64,000 nucleotides of DNA, taken from the NCBI GenBank assembly GCA_003260075.1, contig QLIY01000573.1:41282-105281 (forward strand), in the 5' to 3' direction. The stretch's first letter is position 1. Each line of letters begins with the position of its first letter. The stretch comes from Phallusia mammillata. Taxonomy: Eukaryota > Chordata > Ascidiacea > Phlebobranchia > Ascidiidae. The notes beneath the pieces were generated by a model. That model saw only the letters and a program-made list of their open reading frames with translations, was not told the origin of the DNA and did no database searches. Both the position numbers and the translations under genes were made by a program. Of this stretch, positions 1 to 14,372 are shown piece by piece.

Positions 1-3000
1 CTGATGTGCGCGTGCCAGTAGTGGGCAGAAGCGCTCCCAATAATCCATATGTCGTTGATGCCAAAACAGGTGGCGGTCCATTAGCCGCTTTGATTTTACC
101 ATCTTCAAAACGTGCCGAGCGGCGACATGAAACCAACAATTAAACCGTTTTAAACATTGTCGGACAGTACGTCTGATGCCGGCGCAATGTTGTGATACAA
201 AACACTTTGGCGATTTCTATGCGTATTCCCTTCACGAGGGAACAAAACCCTTTGACGCGCCAATTTCCCCGCAGATTTTTTTGTGCGCGTCCGCCCAGGA
301 CAAATGTCTTTCGGCCGCGAAATTAGACACCTTCTGTCGTTTTGCAGCCGGGTGGCGTTCAGACATCAAAGGGCGATGTCGCAATCGGGTGAACAATGCC
401 CAAGGGTTTTATTTGTACCCGACCAACCCAGAGCCAACATATCTAACCCCTTGTAAGATAAATCATCAAACCGTTAATATTAAAAACGAGCCCTCCCAAA
501 GCATTTGATCCTAAAAACAACGTCATAGCTTACAAAATCAGATTCTCACAGGGCACGATGACATGCAGTTTAATGTGCGAAAGATAAGAGGGTCGCAGTT
601 TATTTGCACAGCGCGGGCAATTCCATAAGGCGACGACTATTTTTACGATTGAGGGTGCTTGGGCGATGCAAAAATAAGTCGAGTGTCCCACCGGGCGGAC
701 TACGGAACCTTCTGTGACGCCATAATAACAGGGACAGCCAGGGCTCTGAGCGCGTAAACCGCCAGGGCACTTAAAAGGGTTCACCGCTCGCAATAGCAAG
801 CCAGACGGAATGGAATTTCAAACGCCACATAATAAACAGGTAAGCGGGGGCTGTCTGGGCAAGGGGAAAGCAAAAAACAGCTTTGGCCCGCTTCCATTTA
901 AAAGCCAGCCAGGGGGACTGATAGATTGCGTGCAACGGTAAGCCGGAGCGGGCATAAAAGCGGCGAGACTTTTCTTTGCGAAAAATAGCAGTTATAAGGC
1001 CGCGCCAGGGCTAAATAATTGTCCAACAGCGCGGGGAAAATGCGCGCAAATAGACGCGCCGCTGCCTTGTTTGCCGTCTTTATCTGTTCCAGGCCTTTCC
1101 ATTTCGCTACCCAAGCGAGTACTCGTGTTTACTCAAGGCCTATGATCTTTGCTACTTAACCGAGCAGCGGTAGGCGCTAACAACGGGAACCCACCACTTC
1201 GGATGAACCCGTCGAGCTTAACATATGTCCTAGTGGTTTTGCAAACACCGCTATGGTGGACTCTGTTCACCCACGACGATTGATAAGTATCTTATTCTAA
1301 TAAACGTTTATTTCCAACATTGAGTATACCAGGCGGGAAAGCGTTTTCTCCAGAACACTTTTGTAACAAAATTATGAGCAAGCAAAGGAAAACTTCACGG
1401 ATATGAATTTTTAACAAGGGATGTTTTACGATGTTTTTCTTGATTTAAGACATCCGCGTTACCGAAGCGGGGTCGGAACATTAAAATCTACACAAACAGC
1501 GCATAAAAATTTATAAGGCCGATTCGGAGGCTAATAAACACAGGGCTACACGCTGACCTTTACACACAACAGTAGGTGACTACCATGTCAACTGGTTGGT
1601 TCAAGCGGGAGATGGTTTCAACGGGGCAGGCACCATAAGAAAGTCTAATCGCCCTTCATAACCACCAAAGCAACAGTCGAAAGCCGCCAGATAAGAGAGC
1701 ATTCCTCATTGGGGCGCAACTATTATACGTGTCAGTCAGGCCCTGAGAGATAAAAAAACCTCTCTTTCGATTTGACCCCGAACTGCTGGCGCTTGCCGCG
1801 CATAGTAACGCATTCCGTACGATAAACTTGGCACGACTGGTATGTTATGTTAATGCGAGCTAAAAAAGGTTGGCACTTGTGACACGAAGGTACCCGTATT
1901 CGCAATATACATTCAAACACCAAAGTTTTGTCTTTGGCCACGGTTCTTATATTGTTTGAGTAAAATTGGCATTAGCAATCAACAAAAGACCTGGATAAAG
2001 CGAACAAAATATCCAAACTCGAAAACAATATGCAGGCATAATTAACTCTAATCCTGTTAACCAGTGAAATGTAGTGGTTCTGTTTTAACACTGGTTGCTT
2101 TCTGTTTTCTTGGACTGTTACGACTCACATTTTCAACGCGTGTTCTTAATCCAATTTGAATTTCCTGTTTGAAATCGCGTGTGTTCCGAATCCTGTAGCT
2201 TATTTCCTTAATTGGTCGCGTGGAACTATAGACGTTGGCCAATTAAAAGCCCTCTGTATGTACACAAGAGTTGGACCAAACGTTATAGGAGAAACAGCGG
2301 ACTTACGGATCAAAGCGGGCAGCATTTGCGCAACGACAACAGAGGTAGTCCATGTTCAAAGCAAGAGCACTGTTGACATAACAATCACGACGTGACGTAA
2401 CAAAACCGATCGCGGCGGCCTGACTGCCTGCGGTCAGGGGAGTAGCGGGTGGAGTTAATTGGGTACGTGAATTTCTATGCCAGAAGGGAAATTAATGCCG
2501 GTTAATTGACTATGTATGACGTGCTCTTGAGCAGACAACAAACATTGGTGATTTGTTTAAAGTGCTTAATTGGCCTTGAGTCGCCGTGAAATGACGAGCG
2601 ACACTCGGGAACTACAACAACGGGCGCCGATTAATTAAGACAGGTTATGACACCGCGTCTTGTAAATTTGACTTTGACCGAACAAATGTCAATACTGACA
2701 CGAAAAGCGCAATTCAGCCACAAGATATCTTGACGATTACTTTGTTATCGGGTTTTCCTAAATCTGTTAAAAACTTACTTGAAACCTTGCTTTATAGTTT
2801 GCCAGCCAATTACAGGGAAAGCTCCAAGACCGTTTCGACAATTTTCCTTGTTCTCAAGAAACTTCTTTCGAATAGATTTAGGAAGCTTTATGGGAGTTTA
2901 AATGTATTGAAGGTTTACGACCCACATAGAAAAATTCCGCATAGCAGCAGCGTTGCAGATTTTAGGCCAAAGCTCAGCAGCCGCAGCAGTATGAGCAGCT

Positions 3001-5127
3001 CAGGCCTCAACGGCGCAGAACAAACACAGAAATAAGCCGCGAAACCGGGCTAAAGTGGGCAACGCTTCACTTGCGTGCAGCGACAACCAATTTCGTTGGC
3101 GAGATGATTATCTGTCAGTCGAAGTGCATCGCAGCAGACAGGCCACCGAAAAGGTAAGAAAACGAGACGAGCATATAAGTGGATTGGCGGACGAAAGATG
3201 CACATACACTTCAAATGACAAACGCTTCTGGTCGATCTATACTAAAGGCGCTTGGGCTAACCGCCAAAATTTGCCGTTCCGAAGTTAAGCAACACTTGAT
3301 AATGACGTCATGGGCCGAGCGGGCAACAATTAGTCACGCTTGAATGAGCGTCACGCGCGCATTTGCTTCTTGGTAATAAACAGGGAGGTTATAGAAAGCT
3401 TAGTATCTACCTTTGTATTGCCATAATCTTCTCGATGAGCCCATTCCGCCTCTTCCGTTCCTTCCTGGCGGACCTTGTTGCACGGACACGCCTGATTGCA
3501 CAATCGTGGGCTACGGTCTTTGTCCAATGACGTCGGGGGCGCAGCGGTGGGACAAGCGTCACCTTCAAAAGTCAATTTTTGATCAGTAAATACCAAACCA
3601 ACGGTTTGTTGTGGACACATTTACTGAATTATACGTCGTAACAATAAACACTTTGTTTAGATTTTTGTGGCTTTCCTAAATCGTCCTTAATAGTTTTTTT
3701 GGGGGTGGTTCACGAAACACCAGGACTAAGCAGCCAAGCGACCATTGTAGGAAAATACGTTGTATCTAATTAGGAAACCGGGAAACGTTGAAACAAGTGT
3801 TAGATTTTAGGACGCCCTTTGCCCGGGCGCTTAAGCCGCATCCGCCGCGCACAGCAAAGCCGTAACTCTAAACCGGTGCAGTTACCAAATCTGGAACAAC
3901 AAGGCCCGTTCCGTTCTGCCGAAGCCCACACAAAAGGCCTAATGTGAGCGGAGCGCACAGAAGCGGACAAAGGGCGGCAGGACTTCAAAGTCTCGCCTCC
4001 ATTTATCCCTCGGTCTGTACAGGATTCGTTGATCAGATCAACTACGAACGAACTCGCGTACACGGTGACCAGGAACAAGATAAGACTACACACCGGCGTG
4101 CGTGCGCCTTGTAAAGCTTCACCAAAACGAATCCACGGCTCCCATTTAATCCGCAGCCGAGATACGATCTTTCAGGAAAGCGGCGAGTTTTCCCATACAA
4201 AGGGGTAAATATTTTGGGTTCGTTAGCGCGGTTTGCCTACTGGGTGTTCGGTTATCGGTGGCCTCCAGTTTGGGCATGATGTATCCCCAAACACAAGCTT
4301 TGAAGTCAACAATACAACGGATAACTGGTTGAAACTGTGTTTTGCGTGCAAAAACCCCACGCGATTTCATTCTTCTACAAAGTTTAGGTGACAAACATAC
4401 CTTCTGGGCTTTGTCTTTCCGACGTCGGTCGACCTTTCAGTCCTGAAAAACACAACGAAACTTTATTTCTTGACAATACGCTTTTTCAACACACGCTTAA
4501 TTCACGATGAGGATATTTTGGTATGGGAAAGATTTCGATCTATTTTGGCAATTTTTTTTCATGTCGGCTTACCAAACATTTATGTATTAATTTATCGCAA
4601 TGCCTTCGTTCACGAGACGTAAAAAGGTGCGAAAATTGAGGGCGGTTTCTTTTACCACTTGGAAACTGTTGCTGCGTGCAACCATGTGGCCTCTTGCTTT
4701 TGGCAAATGGTCGGTGGCTTCGATGCACTCGAAATCGAAGACGACATCAAACGACAGTCGACGGTCGATCTCGGGCGTGTTTGTTTTTGTAGTGTTTTTT
4801 ATCGCGGCACTTGCGTTTCAGCGTGCTCTGCCCCCCCGCAAAATGAGACAGCACTCTGCAGTCACAAACCCTTGGGGCAATTTGAAAAGACGCAATAACG
4901 TGTAGCTGATGCCGTCGCATCTTTCGCATTACCGACTCTTTTCCCCTCAAGGGAGGAAAATTTCAACACATGTCGTTTATTGGAAATTATGTCTCATGAG
5001 CGCAATACACAATGTGCCGTGGAGAACTCACAGCGTCGCAACTGACGGTTCGATAACATCGAGGACGGATTCGCAGCAACGGAGTGGGTGGCAATAAAAT
5101 CGATATATTAGGATAATCCCCGCAGAG

Positions 5128-5412
5128 GCTGGACAGTGGAAACTGGTCTTAAAGATTTGGGCTCAGTCGAATAAGCCTTAACGGTGGAGAAACGGATAAA
5201 ACATGGATTTTTTACCGTCTTTCAATAAACAAATTTTGTCAAGTTTATCACATAATTCACAACTGCCCCCCCCCCGCTGGACAGTGGAAACTGGTCTTAA
5301 AGATTTGGGCTCAGTCGAATAAGGCTTAACGGTGGAGAAACGGATAAAACATGGATTTTTTACCATCTTTCAATAAACAAATTTTGTCAAGTTTATCACA
5401 TAATTCACAACT
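5128..5412. repeat. 137-bp direct duplication split by C10
   Basis: Copy 1 is 5128-5264 and copy 2 is 5276-5412. They are the same length and differ at only a few bases (for example aagcc versus aaggc, taccg versus tacca). Between them is a single g and exactly ten C at 5266-5275. The left flank of copy 1 and the right flank of copy 2 are unique. This fits two contig ends that overlap but were not merged, with C10 as spacer, better than a biological tandem repeat. Confidence 0.85.
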
Positions 5413-7523
5413 AGCAAGTACTTTTAAGTGCGAAAAAGTTCAACTTACGTCTTCGTCCCGTTCGTGGCTTGCTGTGTCGAACTCCCATAGTTGCGGTATA
5501 TCCAAAATTTGTCTAACCGTAAATCCATGTGCGCGCACGCGCCATTCAGTTTCAAGAATCCTGGCGGTGAGCCCTGAGCTGCAGTTCGCTGCAGTTCATT
5601 TAAGGTTTCAGTTTAATAAATAACAATCGTGGACACAGAGCAAAATAAGTTTTAACGCTGTCAAAAACATTTGCATTAAGTTGCTGTCTTCAAATAAACG
5701 ACTACACCAAGATAGCTAAACAAACGTAGGTTATAATTTGTACAGAATCCCAGGGAAACTATTCTGATCTGCATCCTAAATTAAACTGAAGCTTCATATC
5801 ACAGAAAAATAGGCGGCGAAATATAGTTTTCTATGCCAGTATAACTCACTAGCAGGGATAAGCCGCCGCGTCCCTCAGCTGGAAAGCGGCGACAATGTTC
5901 ACTAACCACTGAAACCGGGTCACTGGTCGTCGCACACTGACGTCACGCAGCGAAAAGACGGAAGCTCGGAAACGTTTGCGCTTCCAGATATCTTCGTCGC
6001 AGTAAAAACATCCGTAACGATTGTTCCAAGCAAATCCCTTTCCAGACGTCCCGCTTGGCGACAAGAATATTCGGCCGCATAGACTTACTCCCCTCGGTCT
6101 ATAACGCCACTCGAAAAGTGGGCATTATCTACCGCTACTATTATTATGAACAGAATGCAAATTATGCTTTATTCTGCCAGTATAAGTATCTCTCGTGTAC
6201 TTCGAATAACTATTACACGCAGTCAGGATTCTTGTTGATTCGTATCCGGTGTAGAAATGCATTTTAAATTAGGTCAAAATCTCATAACTTATAACACCGA
6301 ACAAAGCACCTCGTTCTTTCAAATGAATTTTTAAAAAGATGATCGGACTGACCGCCGCTGGTCCGACTCCGAAACCATCTGGCAGGACGCTGACGGTCGG
6401 TGTCCGTTGGGATCGGACAGTGGGCCAGTTGGGATTATGTCTGCCACTTTTCTATTCATTCCGTCACTGATTTAATCAAGTTCTCGTTTGCGGGCGGACG
6501 TAATGTTTGCAAGAGATTCCACTTCACTCGCCACAACAGGATATGAAGATGTTTTGCTAAACCTCAAGATTTTTTTGATTTCGTAACTGCAAACTCCTGT
6601 TTTAAACTGTTGGCTTCTTTGCTACGAACATAATTAGCCTAGCTTCGACATTTTTGTCGCTAGTGGAAGTTGGAAACCAATAGCAAAGGTTACTTTGAAT
6701 TCAAAAGCTGATTGTTTTATCGAGTTTTTTTGCATCTTGCAATTGCCATTTTATCGCGACAACAATTAAATGCCACACAACGATGGTTTCTCTTTCGCCA
6801 TTGGTCTGCTCTTCTGCTGGTCTCTGAAGGATAACCACGTTTAAAAGTCTTCGCCGACTGCCACCCACGGTTGCCACTGATTGTCGCATGAACCGTTTCA
6901 ATTAGAGGGCAGCGCGACAAATTATGTCTAAGGCGAACCACGTTATGGCCGCTGATTAAACAATTACCGAAGCGTGGCATTACATCTTTGAACTGCCTAT
7001 TTTTAAGCGAACAGTCTTCGATTACAGCGCGGCGCTACATTAAAGGCCTGAAATCGGTTGAACGATCTGCCTTGTATATTTATGACAAAGTCTAAGTATA
7101 CCTCACAAGTACCGCAAACTGCGTGCTACCGGTTTCAATTAAACCTTTTGTTAAAAATGGTTGCGCTGTCAAGTACATCAGAAGTGTCGTAAACACATAG
7201 TACGAAACTTTTGTCCACAATCTGTTTGGCCTTGGTTTACAAAAAAGAACTGAATACTACAGACGTGTGTTTTTTTCCAAAAAACATACAGAAAACTGAC
7301 GATAATCTTTCTGTCCTTTATAAGCAAAAATCTCCTAAAAAAATATAGCCCCGGCCCATACACATCTTCTAGTCTGCCCCTCTTGACAACAAATGCACTT
7401 CCAACTTTGCACGGCGTCGCAGAAACGAATGGCGCATCTTGACTTTCTGTCGTAGTCTTTTTTAATCCCGATCGGCGGCCGTGCAACGAGGTGTACACCA
7501 CAGCTTAGCGATCACAGGCGCGC

Positions 7524-8143
7524 GTTTGAAAGGTCCGACCGCGGACCCGCTTGCCCATAACTGGCGCTGCCACAGATCTCTGAGTATTGTTGCTCTGCCC
7601 GCTTGAATCGCGTAGCGAAACGAAGGAGCCAAGGCCCCGGGCCTCTCGATCAGCACTCGTTAAAATCACACACTCGCTCGCCCGAGAGACGGCCAGCCTT
7701 TCTTGCCTTACTCCCCTGCGCCAGGTCCCTCGCTCTTCTATTCCCCGCCGCGCCTTTACGCTCACGCGGCAACGGAATGCAACTTCGCCCTTTGAAGTGC
7801 GCGCGCCCGCTTTGAAGTCAGCTTTGCCCCCCCCCCCCCCGTTTGAAAGGTCCGACCGCGGACCCGCTTGCCCATAACTGGCGCTGCCACAGATCTCTGA
7901 GTATTGTTGCTCTGCCCGCTTGAATCGCGTAGCGAAACGAAGGAGCCAAGGCCCCGGGCCTCTCGATCAGCACTCGTTAAAATCACACACTCGCTCGCCC
8001 GAGAGACGGCCAGCCTTTCTTGCCTTACTCCCCTGCGCCAGGTCCCTCGCTCTTCTATTCCCCGCCGCGCCTTTACGCTCACGCGGCAACGGAATGCAAC
8101 TTCGCCCTTTGAAGTGCGCGCGCCCGCTTTGAAGTCAGCTTTG
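7524..8143. repeat. 303-bp direct duplication split by C14
   Basis: Copy 1 is 7524-7826 and copy 2 is 7841-8143; they look identical by eye. The C run at 7827-7840 is 14 long, which equals a ten-base spacer plus three native C at the right end of the unit and one native C at its left end. The ORFs of this region occur twice because of the duplication. It is most likely an unmerged contig overlap. Confidence 0.85.
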
Positions 8144-9498
8144 CCCACGCACACACATTTGCGCGCGCGCATACGTAGTGCGCTTGAGCGGCGGCTACGC
8201 GAGCACCGATTAAAGGGAAACGCGCTCGCGATTCTTCACCACATCAAAATCAACTTCCGCGGTAAACAGCCAAGAACTCCAAGGCGCACCGCGAACTCGA
8301 TATTAAGCGTCACAATGGCCCTTGTTTACGCACAAACGCAAAAACTTTACTAGATCCCAAGCTGCTGGCAACATTACAGAACCGCGAGTTTACTCTACTT
8401 CTTTGCTTTAAACAAGAAGATAAGTGAATTTAACGTTAAAATTCGACAGCTTCGCATGTAAATATTGCTAAGGCCACGGGAGGAAGGCTTTAATGGCAAA
8501 TTACGGGCTTTCGGTTCGTGAATAATGCAAGCCACTTGGACCAACATTCGTTTGAAGTGGGTAATTTCGTCGAACAGGATTACATCACGATCCGCCAGAA
8601 AAACCCCACTGCGCCGATCTGCCAAAAACATGTCACTGAAGCGATCTCCCGATCTAACTGGGGTTAATGCGAAAGAACGAAACTGTAATTTGGCGCAGTT
8701 TGGCCAATGTCTCAGATCTTACACAAATTTGAATTAAATGTTATTTGTGTATCGGTGCGATAAACATAATATTTCGCGTCATACCCAAGACACGTATGTG
8801 TTTGCTAGAAACAGATGTGGATGTAAAAGATCTGAAAGCGCCCGCAACTTTTTAAGGGCACTCGTAAATATGAACGTAACAAAATCTGGACCACATATCC
8901 TGGCATTTTGTAGCAAATTCTATTCATCACAAGATAAGAATATTACAAGCGAAATAGCTATCAAACCAGGTATTGCCCTAAGTGCAGTTTTAATATCGAG
9001 TGGCGCAGTGGTTTTGTCGCTCCGGTCAGTTTAAACAAATACGCCACCGTCGGTGAACCCTTTCAGCGAATTTGCTCACGATCTTAATCTTTTGACGATC
9101 CAGGAGCCATAAAACCTCGTTGACCAAATGAAACTCCGCCGAGCTACTGGTTGATTACGCGCCGCGTGACGCAGGGAGCCTGATGGGCCAAAGGCAAACA
9201 GAGGCGGATTTAATAACAGACATGCGACGTAACCCAATGCCCTGTTTCGTGTGTAATGGTCAATTAGGTCGAGGTATAAAAGTCCGCTGAAAAATATATT
9301 GCCAATAATGTGCAAGTGTGGGAAATAGCGTTTGGCTTTCTCTATTTTTGTTCTAGCTAGATATATATTAAAAACCAAATACCTTCGCGGGTCGTATACG
9401 TATAACTATAGTTTGGTGACCTATGGTCTAAAAAAGGTGAAATAAATTATTTGTGAAAAGCACATTGATGACGTTTATAGGAATTTGACACACCATAA

Positions 9499-9751
9499 AA
9501 GCGCAAACCATACAAAACTACAACAGCAACACACTTGAGCCATTTTATGTAACTTACATTCACATTATCCTTGATCATTCAAAATTATGTTTAACGATCA
9601 GATGTCAATTAATTTGTTTTTACCCCCCCCCCAAGCGCAAACCATACAAAACTACAACAGCAACACACTTGAGCCATTTTGTGTACATTCACATTATCCT
9701 TGATCATTCAAAATTATTTTTAACGATCAGATGTCAATTAATTTGTTTTTA
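9499..9751. repeat. ~120-bp direct duplication split by C10
   Basis: Copy 1 (9499-9622) and copy 2 (9633-9751) both begin aagcgcaaacc and end in a T-rich stretch. A few substitutions and a small indel separate them (taacttacattc versus tgtacattc). Ten C at 9623-9632 lie exactly between them. The pattern is the same as at 5128-5412. Confidence 0.85.
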
Positions 9752-12700
9752 GTTTTTTAGGAATAACGCCGTTAATACTAAATTAAAATTAGATATTCGT
9801 TCCCGACTCCGCAGAACTTTTTCTTGTGTACAAAATCACTTGAGTAAATCCGCAATTGGCACCAATAAAGTTTTGGAGTCGGTTATTTGCTCACATCACA
9901 TCGGGCAAACAAAATTGAAATAGCTGCGGACTGACGCAACCGATTAATGTTTGGCGGCGTCTTGCTGGAGCAAAACCATGGTTTTCGGCGAAATTAAAAG
10001 AACCCACAAAGAAATAAAGCTGCCAAGCAACCACAACTGACATGAAGTGTGTCTTTGCTGCGGTTTTGTACCAGCAATTAACTGTGTGTCAGCAATTGAC
10101 TTGTTTGTTCGTGACTTATACGACCGAGCAAGATTAGCTAATCAAATATTTATAGATAATGTTGGGCTGCGAGTTTTCTCCCTGTTGACAAGATGCGGTT
10201 GAAAGCATGATTCAATCCTTAAAACCTGGGATTTAAAATACAAGTGAAAATGACACTTGTATTTGAAATTCGCGATCATTTTTACGGAAAACATGAGCTT
10301 TTATTTTTTATCTTACAACCTAATTTTCTGAATATTGAAACTTTTGATGTTAACAATTTCGACAATACAAGTTGATTTAAAGCAAAACTTCACATTCTGT
10401 GTTGCACATCAGTATAAAAAAATCCTATCAACAGAAATAATACCAAAAACTCATCACACAATTAACATCTAAATAGCGAACATTTTTCACCCAAAATACT
10501 TACATTAACGACACAAAATATACGTGTGTAAACTAAACTAGCCTGTTCTTGCTTGCGGTTATCGCACAAAACAAGAGCAGTAAGCCAAGATAAACTCTAA
10601 AGCAGTGATTAAGAAGACGAAAAGCGATTCACGGCACAATCGTTCGGTGGAATTTGGTCATCACTTGGTCGGCGATCTTAGCAAGGACAGGAATGCCAAG
10701 CAGTCCGGATCTAACCGGATATGCGCTTAGGAATTTTGCCACGATGATTGCGTTCTATAAAGACCAAAGAGCGCTCTCCAGGGAAGTTGCTTTAATGAGG
10801 AATGGCTAGAGTTACGCAATTTGCGAAAATATGTCGCAATGCCTGTGTCACAAAAACGTCGTCTATCACGGTGCAAGTCAATGGGGACTACCAAGTCGCG
10901 TTCGAACGATGATAAATAAACGAAATACGAAAAGTGATCCTGGTTGAATACGAGGAAATTTAAACTGGAGGGTAAGTCTTAATGCAACTTTGCTATACTG
11001 TTTAAGTAATAAAATTTGTTTCGTACCAAAAATACAAATTTAATCAGTATTAGTTTCTCCAATAAATGGAGGACAGTTTTTTCCGTTTTATTTTTTTGAA
11101 CATATTGTTGTGATAAATAGCCTACTAGACAATTATTTACAAGGAAATTAATAAAATCGGAAAACTGAGTTTTTGGTAAAAGCGCTAATACAGCAGAGAT
11201 TCTCAATTTTTGAACGGCATTTTTAATTTGCCTTTTTAGTGTTTTTGAAATTCTTATTTTTTGCGTATGGAAGTGTACAACTCTTGTGGCCCCTCCTTTT
11301 AAATCACAACAGCAGTTTAGTGAACTCATATATTTTACTTTTCTGTCGGCAGAAAAAGAGTGATACATTCATGTTTGAAACCCAGGATAACGTGACGAAT
11401 ATATGTAAGTTTAACGATTATGTATGATAAAAATGTACATAGGCTTGCAGTTCGATTCGTTTGTGTGTTGCGGTATCCATGGAGTTTATTAATTCCTGCA
11501 ACAAAATGTCTTTATCAAACGACAACCACACGAAAAGTGTCAATCATCTAAACACTAGATCCGTTTATCTCCGAGCAGGACAAAAATACACGACTTTTAT
11601 GAAAATGGCTTAGGCGTTCACCCAGGCATATCTATGCGTAACAATAGATAATATGAGGTCACATTAAGTGACACAAAATGGACAACGGTAGTAGATAGGT
11701 AAAATGCCAATTACCGGCTTCATCCGAGCTTTTGATCGAGTGTGGTCAATAATTAACAAGTATAAACTCGTCACTGGCTTTTCTGAAAATTTGAATTCTA
11801 TTTTGAGTACAAAAGAAGAATGTTCTTTTGGTGGATTATTGAGACATTCCTACAAAACAACATGGCACATACGATAAATATATCTTTTCAGAGATAATTT
11901 CGGCACGAATAGAATACTTTTAACCACTTTTAAAATTAAATAAAAACGGTCGTGTTAGCTGAAAAGTGAACAACTGGTTTATAGCGCCACCTGTTGATTG
12001 ATTTCACCTCAAGTCTAGTGCATTTAAAAACAAACGCTTTAAAGTAAGAAACGTTACCCGTCTATCTGCATATTGACAATTTAACTTGAGTGTTCGTATT
12101 TCAATTTCAGTCTGGGAACTTTAATTTGCTTAAGCCACCGAACCAAGCAATATACAGGACGTTTCTACTCACGTAAACACGCAATTTCAAACTTGTTTGT
12201 GTATCTATCTGAAACTGAAAAAAAGTCAGCTCAGCGTAAAATAGTTTTGTCTTGTTGCCGTTTTTAATAGGTTTCCCCTTTCTATTCCAAACTCTAACCA
12301 ATCCTTCTCTGAAAAGAATTTCAATACTAAATCAAACGTATGTAACTACCTTGTTAATACACATGACTACCAAAGACAAAGGCAGACCATTTAAAGACCT
12401 GCAAGCAAAGAATAACACTCAAAACAAGTAAACCACTGAATGTCAATCTCTGCCGTATGTGCTTACATAAACAGAACAATAAATCAATAATAACAAACAA
12501 GGGCATCTCTTATTGCTCCGTTACTGGTAATCTTATTAAACACAACACCCGTCTTAGTGCGTACATAAGCTCGAGTCGCTAATTGCTAACGGTCTGTTCT
12601 CGCCATTCAGGCGTTTTATTGCGTAACAATTCATCATTGTAGTTCAAAGGATGGTGTTTCTTTGATGGTTACAAGAACCCAGAATTACTAAGGACAGACC

Positions 12701-13843
12701 AAGTATGACCCTGTTGTGAAAATATGCGCCTGCCCAAGGCGGGCCACAACAGACGAGAAGTATGTAAATGATGTCCCATTGATGTGGGCATGATGAAAGA
12801 AAGGCGACAAGGTCTGTAGAGCAAAAACATTTGTATTCTCCCGTTGGTGTTAGAGAAAAAGCTCGGGTGACATCAAATGATAAATCTGTGATTCACGGGC
12901 ACTTCTAAACGCGCGAATTATGGGAAAGGCTGACCTTTTTATTTTGACATTGATTCAAGATTCCAATTCAAGTGGGTAATTTATTGTTGTGGTTTACGTG
13001 TATGTTTTAAAGGTGCTTCAAATATTTTTGGGTAACGTTGAAACTTGAAATAGTGTTTCACTGAATTAAATACAACGCAAGAAATTGCAACCTGTCTGTA
13101 TAGACTACGTAATCAAAAGAGTTTATTGAATCATTTTTATTTTTTGGGATACACAACATTTGCACGGCCCTTAGTTTAAGGCAAACAGAGTTCGAAAACA
13201 ATTGACTTGTTACCACTTGTATTCATCACTAAAGCCTAAATCATGAAATTAAAAAAGAAAGATATGAGCTTATGTTTTGTTAATTTAACACATTTCAAAG
13301 AAATCGTTTAGCTCATCCTCTCATGCAGCATTTTTTGCCTTAATATAAGTATTTGCTTAGGTTTGGAAATGATTCCATCTTACAAAGTGCTCATAAATTA
13401 TACTTTTAAACACAGTTTGTGCTTTTAAACATTTTAGCATGGCGGTCGTTTCACAGTTCACAAAAAAAGTTCAACGCAGTACACCGAACACAAAAATTAA
13501 AATAAAAAAATAAATATACAAAATGTTCGCCACCAATTGTCCAATGTGAAACTAATGAAGTTGCTTCAGTGTTCAACTATTCATAAGCACAAAACTATAC
13601 CAGTAGTCAGCACATTTCGATACTTTCGTTTAACTGGTTGAAATGATTTAACTTTATTATTCCCTGTTTATTTTGTTGTAAATGGCTTTTGGTTAAAAAT
13701 ACTCTTGTTCGAATTTTATCAACTCGATAAGTCACAGAAAAAAGGAATCGGACTTAGCAAAAGCTCTGGCCTAACGTTAGGTCAAATGGTGTTGTCTTTG
13801 AAGTTGTTGGCTAAGAAAAATGCTTGAATAAAAGCAAATCCTC
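9752..13843. other. AT-rich intergenic stretch, nothing recognised
   Basis: About 4 kb without a supported exon. Frames such as the minus frame near 10979-11368 are low-complexity, Phe/Leu/Lys-rich translations of AT-rich DNA and show no family features. A minus-strand AATAAA (tttatt on plus, near 13650) could serve the gene that ends at 13844. Nothing else was recognised. Confidence 0.4.
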
Positions 13844-14356
13844 TTACGCGATATAATCTCTGTTTTGAGAGTGTTTTGCAATATATGTTATCAACACTAC
13901 TAAAATGATTAAAACCATAAGCGCCCCAAGTGCGATTGCGGCAATTATGCCAATGCACACACTGCGCGTATTGTCGCAAAATCCAAAATGAATTACAACT
14001 CCATCGTTTCCGCTAGGTGTCGTCGTGGAGTCTTTCAAAGTGGTATGTGGCGCACTTGATGACGAATTTGTGATGGAAGGCGGTGTAGTCACCGACACAG
14101 TTATAGCGGGCCCAGTAACAGTTGTAGAGACAGCTTCAATTTCTGCACGTGTTGTAGACGCAATTCTGATTTGGACGCACGAATTTTTTATGTTTGGATC
14201 GTTCCACTCGAAACCCGGCAAGCAATTGCATTCTTGACCTGTACATGTTGTATCAGGTGGGCATTCCACTGTACAGGTGGTGGCTAGAAATAACAAAGAA
14301 ATAATAGATTGGAATATACACAAGTTTTGCGTCCAAGACATTTTCATGCTTTTCAT
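13844..14356 (-). CDS. small type I membrane protein with Cys-rich and Ser/Thr-rich ectodomain
   Basis: An uninterrupted 170-residue frame starts at 14356 and stops at 13844. The N-terminus contains a hydrophobic signal segment (about residues 12-30, with LCIFQSIISLLFLATTC). A short cysteine-rich stretch follows (CPPDTTCTGQECNCLPGF), like the end of an EGF-type module. Next comes a long Thr/Ser-rich, mucin-like stalk, a strongly hydrophobic helix (about residues 134-158) and a short charged tail. Such architecture predicts a glycosylated cell-surface protein; no specific family is recognised. Methionines at positions 1, 4 and 6 are alternative starts. The 5' side is unusual: the target-site duplication of a hAT-type element begins only nine bases upstream of the ATG, so any 5' UTR must lie in the element or be spliced from further away. 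Confidence 0.6.
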   Translation of the reverse strand: MKSMKMSWTQNLCIFQSIISLLFLATTCTVECPPDTTCTGQECNCLPGFEWNDPNIKNSCVQIRIASTTRAEIEAVSTTVTGPAITVSVTTPPSITNSSSSAPHTTLKDSTTTPSGNDGVVIHFGFCDNTRSVCIGIIAAIALGALMVLIILVVLITYIAKHSQNRDYIA

Positions 14357-14372
14357 TTTTTGTCTTTTGACC

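Larger units (their letters stand above)
1..9060. other. CpG-rich stretch without a recognisable gene
   Basis: No open frame here shows a recognisable domain, a signal peptide with splice context, or conserved exon structure. By eye the base composition is clearly more GC- and CpG-rich than the rest of the window, most strongly around 7500-8350. The many short frames on both strands are what a CpG-rich sequence with few stops would give. Two of the duplicated blocks separated by C runs lie here (5128-5412 and 7524-8143). It could be a CpG-rich intergenic region, an upstream regulatory domain, or sequence of another origin; nothing in the bases decides this. Confidence 0.5.

Noticed and set aside
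7505-8353. Repeated Arg/Ser/Pro-rich frames of about 70-150 residues on both strands
   Set aside because: They are the same sequence read twice because of the duplication and have the composition of a GC-rich non-coding stretch; no domain is seen.
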